From assembly GCA_041838515.1 (NCBI GenBank), contig JBGYPP010000081.1:1-13290 (forward strand): 13,290 bases of DNA, read 5' to 3'. A program made the position numbers and the translations under genes. The stretch comes from JBGYPP01 sp041838515 (lineage in GTDB: Bacteria > Bacillota > Clostridia > Lachnospirales > Lachnospiraceae). This document shows positions 1 to 7,248 of this stretch, one piece after another. The notes under the pieces were generated by a model. It was not told where the DNA came from, did no database searches, and was given only the letters and a program-made list of their open reading frames with translations. Position 1 is the first letter of the stretch; each line of letters begins with the position of its first letter.

Positions 1-537
1 CATTATCGCTGCCTTTGTCTGGAGGCGGATGCCATATCCAAGGCCCTGCTGGAGCCGGGGGAGGCCGGATATGCCGCCCTGGTAAGGAGGCTGGGCGCGG
101 CTATTTTGGACGGCGAGGGGCAGGTGGACAAGCGGGCGCTGGCGGATGCCATATACGCCCGGCCTGCCCTGCGTTTGGAGGTCAATGGCATATTGCACCC
201 GCTGGTGGAGGAGCATATACGCAGCCGTATTGCCCAGGCCCGGGCAGGAGGGGAGGCGGATTTTGTTTTGGTGGAGGCCGCTTTGCTGTTGGAGGCCGGT
301 TATGGGGCCTGGCTGGAGGAGATCTGGTATGTGCGCGCTTCCAGGCAGAGGCGGCTGGAGAGGCTGGCCCAAGGCCGGCAGATGGAGGAGAAAAGGGCCT
401 TGTCTATTATGGACAGCCAGTTGGGGGAGGCGGATTTTGCCCTCCGCTGTGATTGGATCTTGGAAAACGATGGGGATATGGATGCCTTGTATGGGCAAAT
501 CAAGCATAGGTTGGAGGCGTATCCATGGCGGCAATAA
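1..537 (+). CDS. coaE: Dephospho-CoA kinase, 3' part (5' end outside window)
   Basis: This is the last step of coenzyme A synthesis: ATP-dependent phosphorylation of the ribose 3'-OH of dephospho-CoA in the cytosol. Frame 1 is open from the first base and gives 178 residues ending at TAA 535-537. The visible part starts near the family's conserved aspartate segment (LEADAIS, then LLEPG) and continues with the typical blocks DGEGQVDKRALADAIY and NGILHPLVEEHI. A lid-like arginine-rich stretch (RASRQRRLERLAQGR) follows, and the gene ends with the usual NDGD segment (ILENDGD). The N-terminal P-loop is missing only because the window begins inside the gene. CoaE is usually about 200 residues, so roughly 20-30 residues are off the edge. 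Its 3' end overlaps the start of the next gene by 13 bases, which suggests one transcript and coupled translation. The family assignment is firm. Confidence 0.93.
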   Translation, partial: HYRCLCLEADAISKALLEPGEAGYAALVRRLGAAILDGEGQVDKRALADAIYARPALRLEVNGILHPLVEEHIRSRIAQARAGGEADFVLVEAALLLEAGYGAWLEEIWYVRASRQRRLERLAQGRQMEEKRALSIMDSQLGEADFALRCDWILENDGDMDALYGQIKHRLEAYPWRQ

Positions 538-3134
538 AGGATAAAGGGGAGAAGCTGGTTTTTGGCCTGGACATAGGCACACGCAGCATAGTGGGCACCG
601 TGGGCCAGATGCGGGGAGAGAGGTTTTGTGTTCTGGCCCAGAGTGTGGAGGAGCATGCCAGCAGGGCCATGCTGGATGGTCAGATTCACCATATTGGCAA
701 GGTGGGGGATACCATACGCCGGATCCGGGAGAGGCTGGAGGAGGAGCTGGGAGAGAGCTTGTCCGAGGTCTGCATAGCGGCAGCCGGCCGGGTGCTGCGC
801 ACCGTAACCACTACGGTGGAGAGGGATCTTGAGCAGGAGAGGGAGATCACAGGAGAGGATATATATGCGCTGTCCACCCAGGGCGTGGAGCAGGCTTATG
901 GGGAGCTGGAGGGCCAGAGAGTCCTGGATATGGAGGAAACCCGCTTCTACTGTGTGGGCCATACGCCTATGTTTTACTATATGGACGGCATGCGCATAGG
1001 AGATTTGGAGGGGCATAAGGCCAGGCGGATTTCTATGGACCTGATCGCCACCTTCCTGCCCATGGATGTGGTGGACGGCTTGTACAAGGCTGTGGAGCTG
1101 GCGGGGCTGAGCGTGGCCAATCTGACCTTGGAGCCCATAGCCGCCATACAGGTGGCCATACCTGAGCGCTTCCGCATGCTCAATATCGCCCTGGTGGATG
1201 TGGGAGCCGGTACCAGCGATATTTCCATCACCCGGGAGGGCGTGGTCTGCGCTTATGGCATGATACCTGCGGCCGGAGATGGTCTGACGGATAGGATAGT
1301 GCAGCATTGTCTGGTGGAATTTGCCGTTGCCGAGGATATCAAGCGGCAGCTGGGGGAAAAGGAGAAGATCACCTTTCAAGATGTCATAGGGCTGGAACAG
1401 ACGGTCAGCCGGCAGGAGATACTGGAGCTGCTCAGGCCGGATATAGAGCGGCTGGCCGGCCTGGCCGGGGAGTGCATATTGCAGCTCAATGGGGACAAGC
1501 CTGTCAGCGCGGTCTTTGTGGTGGGCGGCGGAGGCATGGTGCCGGGCTATACCCAGCATCTGGCCCAGGTATTGGGCATAGCCGAGAGCCGGGTGGTTAT
1601 CCGAGGGGAGGAGGTGCTGGGAGCGGTGGACTTTGCCGTCAAGGATCCCATCATCAATTCACTGATGGTTACGCCCATAGGCATAGCGCTGAGCTATTAC
1701 CAGCAGACCAACAGCTTTATCTTTGTGGGATTTAACGGAGAGAGGGTCAAATTGTACGATAATGGAGGTCTGACTGTGGCCGATGCCGCCGTGGCCTCCA
1801 AGCTGCCCAACGATGCGCTCTTTCCCAAGAGGGGGGAGGCGCTCAATCTCTGGGTGGACGGTAAGAGCCGCATTATCCGTGGTGAGGCCGGGGAGGCGGC
1901 GGCCATACGCCTCAATGGGCGTGAGGCGGATCTGACCACACACATCAAGAATGGCGACAGCATACAATTCACTCCCTCCACCCGGGGGGAGGCGGCCTCA
2001 CTGGCCTGGTCCAAGCTGCCCGAGGTGTCCAAGGCCCTGCGCCTGCACATCAATGGCAAGGAGGTCAGCCTGCCCCTGCCCTTGACCATCAACGGCAAGG
2101 AACCTAGGGAGGACTTCCTGCTGAGGGAGGGAGATGAGATCTGGACCAATAGGGGATATACGCTGGAGAGGCTGCTGGAGGTACTGGATATACAGGTGGT
2201 GGAGGGCAGCCCCATAGAGGTGGAGGGCCGGCCGGCCGGGCCGGATACCAAGGTCTATGAGGGCTTCCATGTGCTGCTGCGTCCGGAGAGGCAGGCCGGC
2301 GGCGCCGTCCTGTCCTTTGGAACAAGGGAGAGGGAGGATGTGGCCGAGTCTGAGGCAGTGGAGCCGGGGTCTGAGAAAGCGGAGGCTGGGGTGGAGTCCG
2401 GGACAGAGGATGCTGCAGAGTCCGGACCGGAGTTTCGGTCTGCTCCGGAAGCTGTGTCTGTGTCGGCAGAGTCCAAATCAAAGTCCGGGTCAGATCCTGA
2501 GTCAGATCCTGAGTCATCAGCCCCTCGTTCAGAGTCCAAGTTGGGGGCTGGGCCGGGGTCTGGAGTGGGAACTGAGCCGGAGTCCGGGCAGGCAGACACC
2601 GGGTCTGAGAAATCTGGAACAGGTGCGAGTGTGGAATCCGGAGTGGAGTCCGGGGCAGACTTTCGGTCAGAGTCCGGGGCAGACTTTCGGTCAGAGTCCG
2701 GGTCAGAGGAGTCAGAGGCAGGTTTAAGAGCGGATTCCGGAGGAAAGTCCGGGTCAGAGTCTAGGTTGGGGTTCGGCGCAGATTCCGATGACCATTCCTA
2801 TAGCTTATCCCGGTCTGCGGCAACAAAGCTGCAGGCAGGGGCGCAGGCATCCGCTTTTGGCCAGGAGATGCCCCGGGAGGAGTTGGAGATAGGCCGCATA
2901 CCTCCGGCTGCCCCGCCAAAGCCGGCAGAGGATATTATGGTGCTGGTCAATGGCAAGCCTGTGGTGCTTAGGGGCAAGCGGGAATATATCTTCGTAGATA
3001 TTTTTGAATTTATCGACTTTGATCTCAAGGCTCCGGCGGGCAAGCGGGTGGTTACCAAGCACAATGGCCGCAGGGCGGAGTTTATGCACAAACTGGAGAA
3101 TGGGGATGCTGTGGAGCTTAGCTGGGAGGATTGA
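525..3134 (+). CDS. FtsA/PilM-like actin-fold ATPase with long C-terminal extension
   Basis: This 869-residue protein belongs to the FtsA/PilM/MreB-like actin-fold ATPases. The ATG at 525 has GGAGG at 513-517 and overlaps coaE. Residues 1-400 hold the actin-fold signatures: phosphate-1 (VFGLDIGT, about 12-19), phosphate-2 (LVDVGAGTSDISI, from 223) and the adenosine loop (VVGGGGMVPGY, from 332). An FtsA 1C-like insert lies in about residues 75-200. FtsA is usually near 400-450 residues, so the second half is extra. Residues about 440-590 contain repeated short motifs of the type 'NG...NGD' or 'NGK...EGD' that look beta-grasp-like. Residues about 598-755 are a Ser/Glu/Gly-rich low-complexity linker. 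Residues 803-869 are a well-ordered tail (VLVNGKPVVLRGKREYIF; ENGDAVELSW) resembling the motifs before the linker. No signal peptide or membrane segment is visible, nor an FtsA-type terminal amphipathic helix. It is probably cytosolic and cytoskeletal or divisome-related. Whether it replaces FtsA or is a paralogue cannot be decided here. Confidence 0.85.
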   Translation: MAAIKDKGEKLVFGLDIGTRSIVGTVGQMRGERFCVLAQSVEEHASRAMLDGQIHHIGKVGDTIRRIRERLEEELGESLSEVCIAAAGRVLRTVTTTVERDLEQEREITGEDIYALSTQGVEQAYGELEGQRVLDMEETRFYCVGHTPMFYYMDGMRIGDLEGHKARRISMDLIATFLPMDVVDGLYKAVELAGLSVANLTLEPIAAIQVAIPERFRMLNIALVDVGAGTSDISITREGVVCAYGMIPAAGDGLTDRIVQHCLVEFAVAEDIKRQLGEKEKITFQDVIGLEQTVSRQEILELLRPDIERLAGLAGECILQLNGDKPVSAVFVVGGGGMVPGYTQHLAQVLGIAESRVVIRGEEVLGAVDFAVKDPIINSLMVTPIGIALSYYQQTNSFIFVGFNGERVKLYDNGGLTVADAAVASKLPNDALFPKRGEALNLWVDGKSRIIRGEAGEAAAIRLNGREADLTTHIKNGDSIQFTPSTRGEAASLAWSKLPEVSKALRLHINGKEVSLPLPLTINGKEPREDFLLREGDEIWTNRGYTLERLLEVLDIQVVEGSPIEVEGRPAGPDTKVYEGFHVLLRPERQAGGAVLSFGTREREDVAESEAVEPGSEKAEAGVESGTEDAAESGPEFRSAPEAVSVSAESKSKSGSDPESDPESSAPRSESKLGAGPGSGVGTEPESGQADTGSEKSGTGASVESGVESGADFRSESGADFRSESGSEESEAGLRADSGGKSGSESRLGFGADSDDHSYSLSRSAATKLQAGAQASAFGQEMPREELEIGRIPPAAPPKPAEDIMVLVNGKPVVLRGKREYIFVDIFEFIDFDLKAPAGKRVVTKHNGRRAEFMHKLENGDAVELSWED
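2490..2513 (+). repeat. 12-bp tandem duplication in the FtsA-like linker
   Basis: The 12-base unit TCAGATCCTGAG occurs twice in a row. It encodes a repeated Ser-Asp-Pro-Glu step in the Ser/Glu/Gly-rich linker of the FtsA-like protein. The length is a multiple of three, so copy-number change keeps the frame. Confidence 0.85.
2646..2693 (+). repeat. 24-bp perfect tandem duplication in the FtsA-like linker
   Basis: Two identical 24-base units lie head to tail at 2646-2669 and 2670-2693. A degenerate partial third copy begins at 2694. Each unit encodes ESGADFRS in frame (residues 708-715 and 716-723). Many imperfect copies of the core GAGTCCGG occur across about 2390-2760, so the linker appears to have grown by in-frame slippage or unequal exchange. 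Confidence 0.9.
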
Positions 3135-3190
3135 CCTTGGCAGCGGTTCCGGGCCCATGGGGAAATTTTGCAAAAAGAGAGGTTGGATGT

Positions 3191-3982
3191 ATGCGCCTTT
3201 GCAGCATATCCAGCGGCAGCGATGGCAATTGCGCCTATGTGGGCACGGATACCACCCATATTCTGGTGGATGCCGGAGCCAGCGGAAAGAAGATATTCGC
3301 CGCCCTGGAGGAATTGTCCATAAGCCCGGACCGGCTGTCCGGCATTCTGGTCAGCCATGAGCATATGGACCATATCAGCGGCCTAGGCGTTTTGGGCCGC
3401 AGGCTGGGGCTTCCCATCTTTGCCACAGCGGCAACCTTGGACCGCATATGGCAGGCCCAGGCCTTGGGTAAAATGGATAAGTCCTGGTTTCATGCCATTG
3501 AGGCGGATCGGCCCTTTGCGCTGGGGGATCTGGCCATAGAGCCATTTTCCGTGTCCCACGATGCGGCAGATCCGGTGGGTTTTTCCCTGGCCCAGGGGGA
3601 AAAGCGCATGGCTATATGTACGGATCTGGGAGAATTTGACGAGTATGTGGAGGCCAAGCTGGCCGGGGTCCATGCCCTGCTGCTGGAGGCCAACCATGAT
3701 GTCCATATGGTGGAGGCTGGCCCCTATCCCTATGCGCTGAAGCAGAGAATTTTGGGGAAAAAGGGGCATCTCTCCAATGAGCTGGCCGGACGTCTCTTGT
3801 CCAAATTGCTCCATCCCGGCCTGCATACCGTGCTGCTGGGCCATTTGAGCGGGGAGAACAACCTGCCCCAGCTGGCGGCCATGGCCGTGCGTATGGAGCT
3901 GGGGGATTACTCCGGAGTCATGGAGAATCTGGATTTGCGGGTGGCCCACAGGGGCCGGCCCAGTCCAGTAGTATTCGTCTAA
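3191..3982 (+). CDS. yycJ: YycJ/WalJ-like metallo-beta-lactamase-fold hydrolase
   Basis: This 263-residue cytosolic protein is of the YycJ/WalJ type, a metallo-beta-lactamase-fold family with nuclease-like zinc motifs. In Bacillus the homologue is encoded with the WalRK cell-wall regulators; its substrate is not firmly established. The metal motifs are all present: SHEHMDH (His56, His58, Asp60, His61), VSHDA (His123), TDLGE (Asp145), EANHD (His169) and GHLSGENN (His218). The N-terminal SSGSDGNC is also typical of the family. I placed the start at ATG 3191, because homology begins there (MRLCSISSGS) and GAGAGG lies 8 bases upstream. The frame is open back to a TTG at 3131, but those residues do not look conserved. 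It follows the FtsA-like gene by 56 bases and may share its transcript. No walR or walK gene is nearby. The length is normal for the family. Confidence 0.9.
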   Translation: MRLCSISSGSDGNCAYVGTDTTHILVDAGASGKKIFAALEELSISPDRLSGILVSHEHMDHISGLGVLGRRLGLPIFATAATLDRIWQAQALGKMDKSWFHAIEADRPFALGDLAIEPFSVSHDAADPVGFSLAQGEKRMAICTDLGEFDEYVEAKLAGVHALLLEANHDVHMVEAGPYPYALKQRILGKKGHLSNELAGRLLSKLLHPGLHTVLLGHLSGENNLPQLAAMAVRMELGDYSGVMENLDLRVAHRGRPSPVVFV

Positions 3983-4003
3983 AAGACGGCAATGAGGGGA
4001 ATA

Positions 4004-4032
4004 TTGGTATTTGTGGAAATGATTGCAAAATA
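4004..4032 (+). promoter_or_regulatory. Weak candidate promoter before the ACT/UPF0210 pair
   Basis: The 108-base gap between the yycJ-like gene and the ACT gene is AT-richer than its surroundings. It contains TTGGTA, 17 bases, then AAAATA. Both hexamers match the consensus poorly, so this is only a suggestion; readthrough from upstream is equally possible. Confidence 0.25.
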
Positions 4033-4090
4033 GGGTTTTTTTCGGGATCGGCCCCGCTGAGGGTCCGGCGGCGGCAGGGAGGAGAGAGGC

Positions 4091-4363
4091 ATGGATAAGG
4101 CTGTTATCACCGTGGTGGGCAGGGATACTGTGGGCATTATTGCCAGGGTATGCGGATATTTGGCGGCGGAGAATATCAATATTTTGGACATATCCCAGAC
4201 CATAGTCCAGGGGTATTTCAATATGATGATGATAGTGGATGTAGGAGGCGCGGCCAAGGCCTATGGCCTGTTGGTGGAGGAGCTGGCGGCTCTGGGGCAG
4301 GATATAGGCGTGCAAATCAAGTGCCAAAAAGAGGCAATTTTCAATCAGATGCACAGAGTGTAG
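4091..4363 (+). CDS. ACT-domain protein, UPF0237 family
   Basis: This is a 90-residue stand-alone ACT domain. It starts at ATG 4091 with AGGAGAG just upstream and ends in TAG. The opening DKAVITVVGRDTVGIIARV and the following INILDISQTIVQGYFNM are the classic ACT beta-alpha-beta pattern, with the ligand-loop glycine of the family. A second helix (AYGLLVEELAALGQDIGV) and a final strand complete the fold. ACT domains usually bind amino acids or other small ligands and often act as dimers; the ligand here is unknown. The UPF0210 gene begins 13 bases after the stop, and this pair is found together in many Bacillota. A shared role, with this protein as a sensor or partner subunit, is an inference from that linkage. 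A GcvR-like regulatory role is an alternative, but nothing in the window supports it directly. Confidence 0.9.
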   Translation: MDKAVITVVGRDTVGIIARVCGYLAAENINILDISQTIVQGYFNMMMIVDVGGAAKAYGLLVEELAALGQDIGVQIKCQKEAIFNQMHRV

Positions 4364-4376
4364 GCGGGAGAGGATT

Positions 4377-5741
4377 ATGATCAATTCTTTTGAGGTTGCG
4401 CAGACCAACCATATGATAGAGAAGGAGAATCTGGATGTGCGCACTATCACCATGGGCATACATCTGATGGATTGCATACATGATGATGTGGATACGCTGT
4501 GCCGCCGGGTGAGGGAGAAGATATGTTCCAGCGCCAAGGATTTGGTGCGTGTGGGGGAGGAGATATCCACCGAATATGGCATACCCATAGTCAATAAGCG
4601 CATTTCGGTAACCCCCATATCCCTGGTGGGCGCCTCGGCCTGCCGCAGTTCTGAGGATTTTGTCCAGCTGGCCCGGTGTCTGGATCAGGCGGCCGAGGAG
4701 GTGGGAGTGAATTTTCTCGGCGGGTTCTCGGCTCTGGTCAGCAAGGGCATGACGGCCAAGGAGCGTATGCTGTTGGAGTCCATACCCCAGGCCCTGGCCA
4801 CTACCCGGAGAGTCTGCTCCTCTGTCAATGTGGGATCCACCCGGACCGGCATCAATATGGATGCCGTGGCTCTGATGGGCGGCATTATAAAGGATACGGC
4901 CAGGCTGACCGCCGCCCAGGATTCATTGGGATGCGCCAAGCTGGTGGTTTTTTGCAATGCTCCGGATGACAACCCCTTTATGGCCGGGGCCTTTCACGGG
5001 GTGACGGAGGAGGACAGGGTCATCCATGTGGGTGTATCCGGCCCGGGTGTGGTCAAGACCGCGCTGGCGGATGTGCGTGGCAAGAGTTTCGAGGATTTGT
5101 GTGAAACCATCAAAAAGACGGCATTTAAAGTGACCCGTGTGGGGCAGCTGGTGGCCAAAGAGGCCTCCCGCCGCCTGGAGGCCCCCTTTGGCATAGTGGA
5201 TCTCTCCCTGGCGCCTACGCCGGCCGTGGGGGATTCTGTGGCGGATATACTCTGCGAGATGGGATTGGAATACGCCGGAGCGCCCGGAACCACGGCGGCG
5301 CTGGCTCTTCTCAATGACCAGGTGAAAAAGGGCGGCGTTATGGCCTCTTCCTATGTGGGCGGGCTGAGCGGCGCTTTCATACCCGTCAGCGAGGACCAGG
5401 GCATGATCCATGCCGTACAGGCCGGCGCCCTGACCTTGGAGAAGCTGGAGGCCATGACCTGTGTCTGCTCTGTGGGCCTGGATATGATAGCCATACCCGG
5501 CAAGACCCCGGCCTCCACCATTTCAGGCATATTGGCGGATGAGATGGCCATAGGCATGATCAACCAAAAGACCACGGCTGTGCGCATCATACCTGTGGAG
5601 GGCAAGGATGTGGGTGATGTGGTGGAATTTGGCGGCCTGTTGGGATACGCGCCGGTCATGGCTGTCAATCCCTTCGGCTGTGAGGCCTTCATCGCCCGGG
5701 GTGGCCGCATACCGGCGCCCATACACAGCTTTAAGAATTAG
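4377..5741 (+). CDS. PFL-family protein, UPF0210 (DUF711)
   Basis: This 454-residue cytosolic protein is of the UPF0210/DUF711 family, whose fold is related to pyruvate formate-lyase and anaerobic ribonucleotide reductase barrels. No reaction is established for the family. Start ATG 4377 follows GGGAGAGGA closely. Family blocks visible in order are VRTITMGIHLMDC, KRISVTPISLV, VGVNFLGGFSALV, CSSVNVGSTRTGINMDAV, FCNAPDDNPFMAGAFHG, GIVDLSLAPTPAVGDSVADI, GAPGTTAALALLNDQVKKGG, SVGLDMIAIPGKTP and GGRIPAPIHSF near the end. I see no obvious glycyl-radical loop, so PFL-type radical chemistry should not be assumed. The length is normal. It sits 13 bases after the ACT-domain gene, almost certainly in the same operon. 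The next gene is convergent, so the operon ends here. Confidence 0.92.
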   Translation: MINSFEVAQTNHMIEKENLDVRTITMGIHLMDCIHDDVDTLCRRVREKICSSAKDLVRVGEEISTEYGIPIVNKRISVTPISLVGASACRSSEDFVQLARCLDQAAEEVGVNFLGGFSALVSKGMTAKERMLLESIPQALATTRRVCSSVNVGSTRTGINMDAVALMGGIIKDTARLTAAQDSLGCAKLVVFCNAPDDNPFMAGAFHGVTEEDRVIHVGVSGPGVVKTALADVRGKSFEDLCETIKKTAFKVTRVGQLVAKEASRRLEAPFGIVDLSLAPTPAVGDSVADILCEMGLEYAGAPGTTAALALLNDQVKKGGVMASSYVGGLSGAFIPVSEDQGMIHAVQAGALTLEKLEAMTCVCSVGLDMIAIPGKTPASTISGILADEMAIGMINQKTTAVRIIPVEGKDVGDVVEFGGLLGYAPVMAVNPFGCEAFIARGGRIPAPIHSFKN

Positions 5742-5785
5742 CCCCTGGGAGGCCTTGGTCCGGATGTGCCGGGCGTGAGCGGCCT

Positions 5786-5800
5786 GCCTTCCCCGGAGGC
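5786..5800 (+). terminator. Weak candidate terminator in the convergent gap
   Basis: The 119-base gap between the UPF0210 gene and the convergent tmcAL gene needs termination from both sides. A small hairpin with a 6-pair stem (one G-U) and 3-base loop spans 5786-5800, followed by TCTGGTTTT. The T run is short and broken, so confidence is low. I saw nothing stronger in the gap on either strand. Confidence 0.25.
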
Positions 5801-5860
5801 TCTGGTTTTGGCGGCATCCGGCATGCAGGCATGGGGAATTCCCTCTGTCAAACCCGGGGC

Positions 5861-7112
5861 TTATTCCTCCAAAACCACCACAGGTTGGTTCCATTCGTGG
5901 TATACTTTCCCGCCGGACGGAGTCAGGCCCAGGGAGGCGGCTTTGGCGTTTTGGCATAGCATATATAACTGGCCGGCCCGCAGGTCCAGCTCCAGCAGGG
6001 GCAGTGCCCGGGCCGGCAGTTCTTTTCTGGCCCGGGCCGGATTGGTCACCAGCGGGATGGAGGATTGTTTTTTGATTTTGGCCAAAAGGCCTTTGGCGCT
6101 GTGGCGCAGGCCCAGCACTCGGGCATAAGGAGGATGGCTGTATATGTGGGTATGAGCCAGCTCTCGGGTGATGCCCAGCATGGCGTGGAGCAGGGCGCGC
6201 CGCAGGCGGCTGTGGGTCAAACTCTTGTTCTTGAGCCGGTCCAGGTAATCCTCCACCCCCCTGTATTCGGGCAGCAGCCGCAGTATACGACGGGCCATGG
6301 GCAGGGAGAGATCAAAAAAAACCGGACAGGGAATCCGCATCCTGGGATAACAGGACAGACAGCAGGGCAGGGCCAAAGTCCTCTGTACCCATGGGGGGCA
6401 GCCAGGTCCAGCTGTCCTGCCAGATCTGCCAGACGGCCCGGGGCATGGCCTGCTGCCAAAGCTTTTGTCCTCCGTCCTGCCTCAGGCTTCTGCGTATGGC
6501 CGTTGCAGAGCTGGGCATGCCCTCTTGCAGTTTCTCGCTGTGGTATCCCCCGCCCAGGCGGGCTATGGTCAGAGCCTTCATGGAGGGGGGCAGGGCCTTT
6601 AGGTATTCCATGGCCAGTATATTGTTGGGCGAGGCCAGAAATTCGGCGTCCAAGAGGCCGCCGCTGTCCTCCTCCAGCGCCATCGCCCTGGCCTTGGGGT
6701 AGCTGTGGCCCTGGGCCAGAAGGCTGCGTATGTGGGCTTCTGCCTGGGGGGGCAGGCGCTTTAGCTTCTCCGCGCCCTGCAGCAGTCTGGCCAGATCCCC
6801 TTCTTCGCTGCCAAAGACCAGCGTGTCCACCGTTCCCAAGGCATCCATCATGCTGACAGCCCCTCTGGCGAAGTGTTCGGCGGAGGCAGTGGCATAGAGG
6901 CAGGGCAGCTCCAGCACCAGATCCGCCCCCCCCAGCAGAGCCATACGGGCGCGGGTGAATTTGTCGGCTATGGCAGGCTCCCCCCTCTGGAGGAAATGGC
7001 CGCTCATCACTACCAGAGTATAAGCGGCGCCGTTGCGCTTTTTGCCCTCCCGGAGCAGGTATTGGTGGCCCAGGTGAAAAGGGTTGAACTCTGCAATTAT
7101 GCCATTGGCCAT
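5861..7112 (-). CDS. tmcAL: tRNA(Met) cytidine acetate ligase, interrupted by a one-base frameshift
   Basis: TmcAL (YlbM family) uses ATP and acetate to make acetyl-AMP and acetylates C34 of elongator tRNA-Met (ac4C). The gene starts at ATG 7112-7110 with GGAGGGG immediately upstream. The first frame (7112 to TGA 6314-6312, 266 residues) carries the nucleotidyltransferase part: GIIAEFNPFHLGHQ with the HxGH motif, SGHFLQRGEPAIADKFTRAR, SPNNILAMEYLKAL and SATAIRRSL. The C-terminal part lies in another frame, down to TAA at 5861. It contains YLDRLKNKSLTHSRLRRALL, YARVLGL and IPLVTNPAR, all characteristic of the same family. The switch falls in a run of eight T on the coding strand (6314-6321). 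Reading seven T instead of eight gives one uninterrupted chain of about 416 residues, the usual length for this family (B. subtilis YlbM is about 415). The family call is firm. Whether the shift is real, slippage or a sequence error is open. Confidence 0.85.
6314..6321 (-). other. Run of eight T at the tmcAL frame switch
   Basis: On the coding (minus) strand the sequence reads GGT TTT TTT TGA T. The first frame stops at TGA. Dropping one T gives GGT TTT TTT GAT and enters the C-terminal frame. The site suits polymerase slippage, +1 ribosomal slippage of tRNA-Phe next to a UGA, or a homopolymer miscall. Confidence 0.85.
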
Positions 7113-7146
7113 GGCCCCTCCTTTTTTGCGTATATCCAGGATATTC

Positions 7147-7175
7147 TTGTATTTTTTTTCTTAGATTAGTATAAT
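7147..7175 (+). promoter_or_regulatory. Probable promoter of pta-ackA
   Basis: TTGTAT (7147-7152) and a perfect TATAAT (7170-7175) are 17 bases apart, in an AT-rich island between divergent genes. Transcription would start near 7182, giving a leader of about 65 bases before pta. The pta Shine-Dalgarno AAGGAG lies at 7237-7242. Confidence 0.6.
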
Positions 7176-7200
7176 ACAGTCAATAGGTTTTTGAAATCAA
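7171..7200 (-). promoter_or_regulatory. Possible divergent promoter of tmcAL
   Basis: On the minus strand TTGATT (complement of 7195-7200) is followed after 18 bases by TATTAT (complement of 7171-7176). Its -10 would overlap the -10 of the pta promoter on the other strand. The match is moderate, but tmcAL needs a promoter in this 136-base gap and this is the best one I see. Confidence 0.4.
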
Positions 7201-7248
7201 GAGAATTTTAGCGGCCTCCGGCATGGGGGCGAGGGGAAGGAGCGGGGC

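Noticed and set aside
300..1559. 419-codon open frame on the minus strand, antisense to the FtsA-like gene
   Set aside because: It mirrors a GC-rich gene in a fixed frame relation, has Gln/His/Leu-rich composition without any recognisable domain, and the plus-strand gene has clear ATPase motifs.
2390..2760. CRISPR-like array in the repeat-rich part of the FtsA-like gene
   Set aside because: The repeats are short, mostly imperfect, contiguous and in coding frame, with no uniform spacers.
3383..4618. 411-codon minus-strand frame across yycJ, the ACT gene and the start of UPF0210
   Set aside because: It crosses three well-supported plus-strand genes and their gaps and shows no family similarity; it is open by composition only.
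5834..5843. Perfect palindrome GGGAATTCCC in the convergent gap
   Set aside because: A 10-base palindrome occurs by chance at this scale, and no T tract or second copy supports a terminator or operator.
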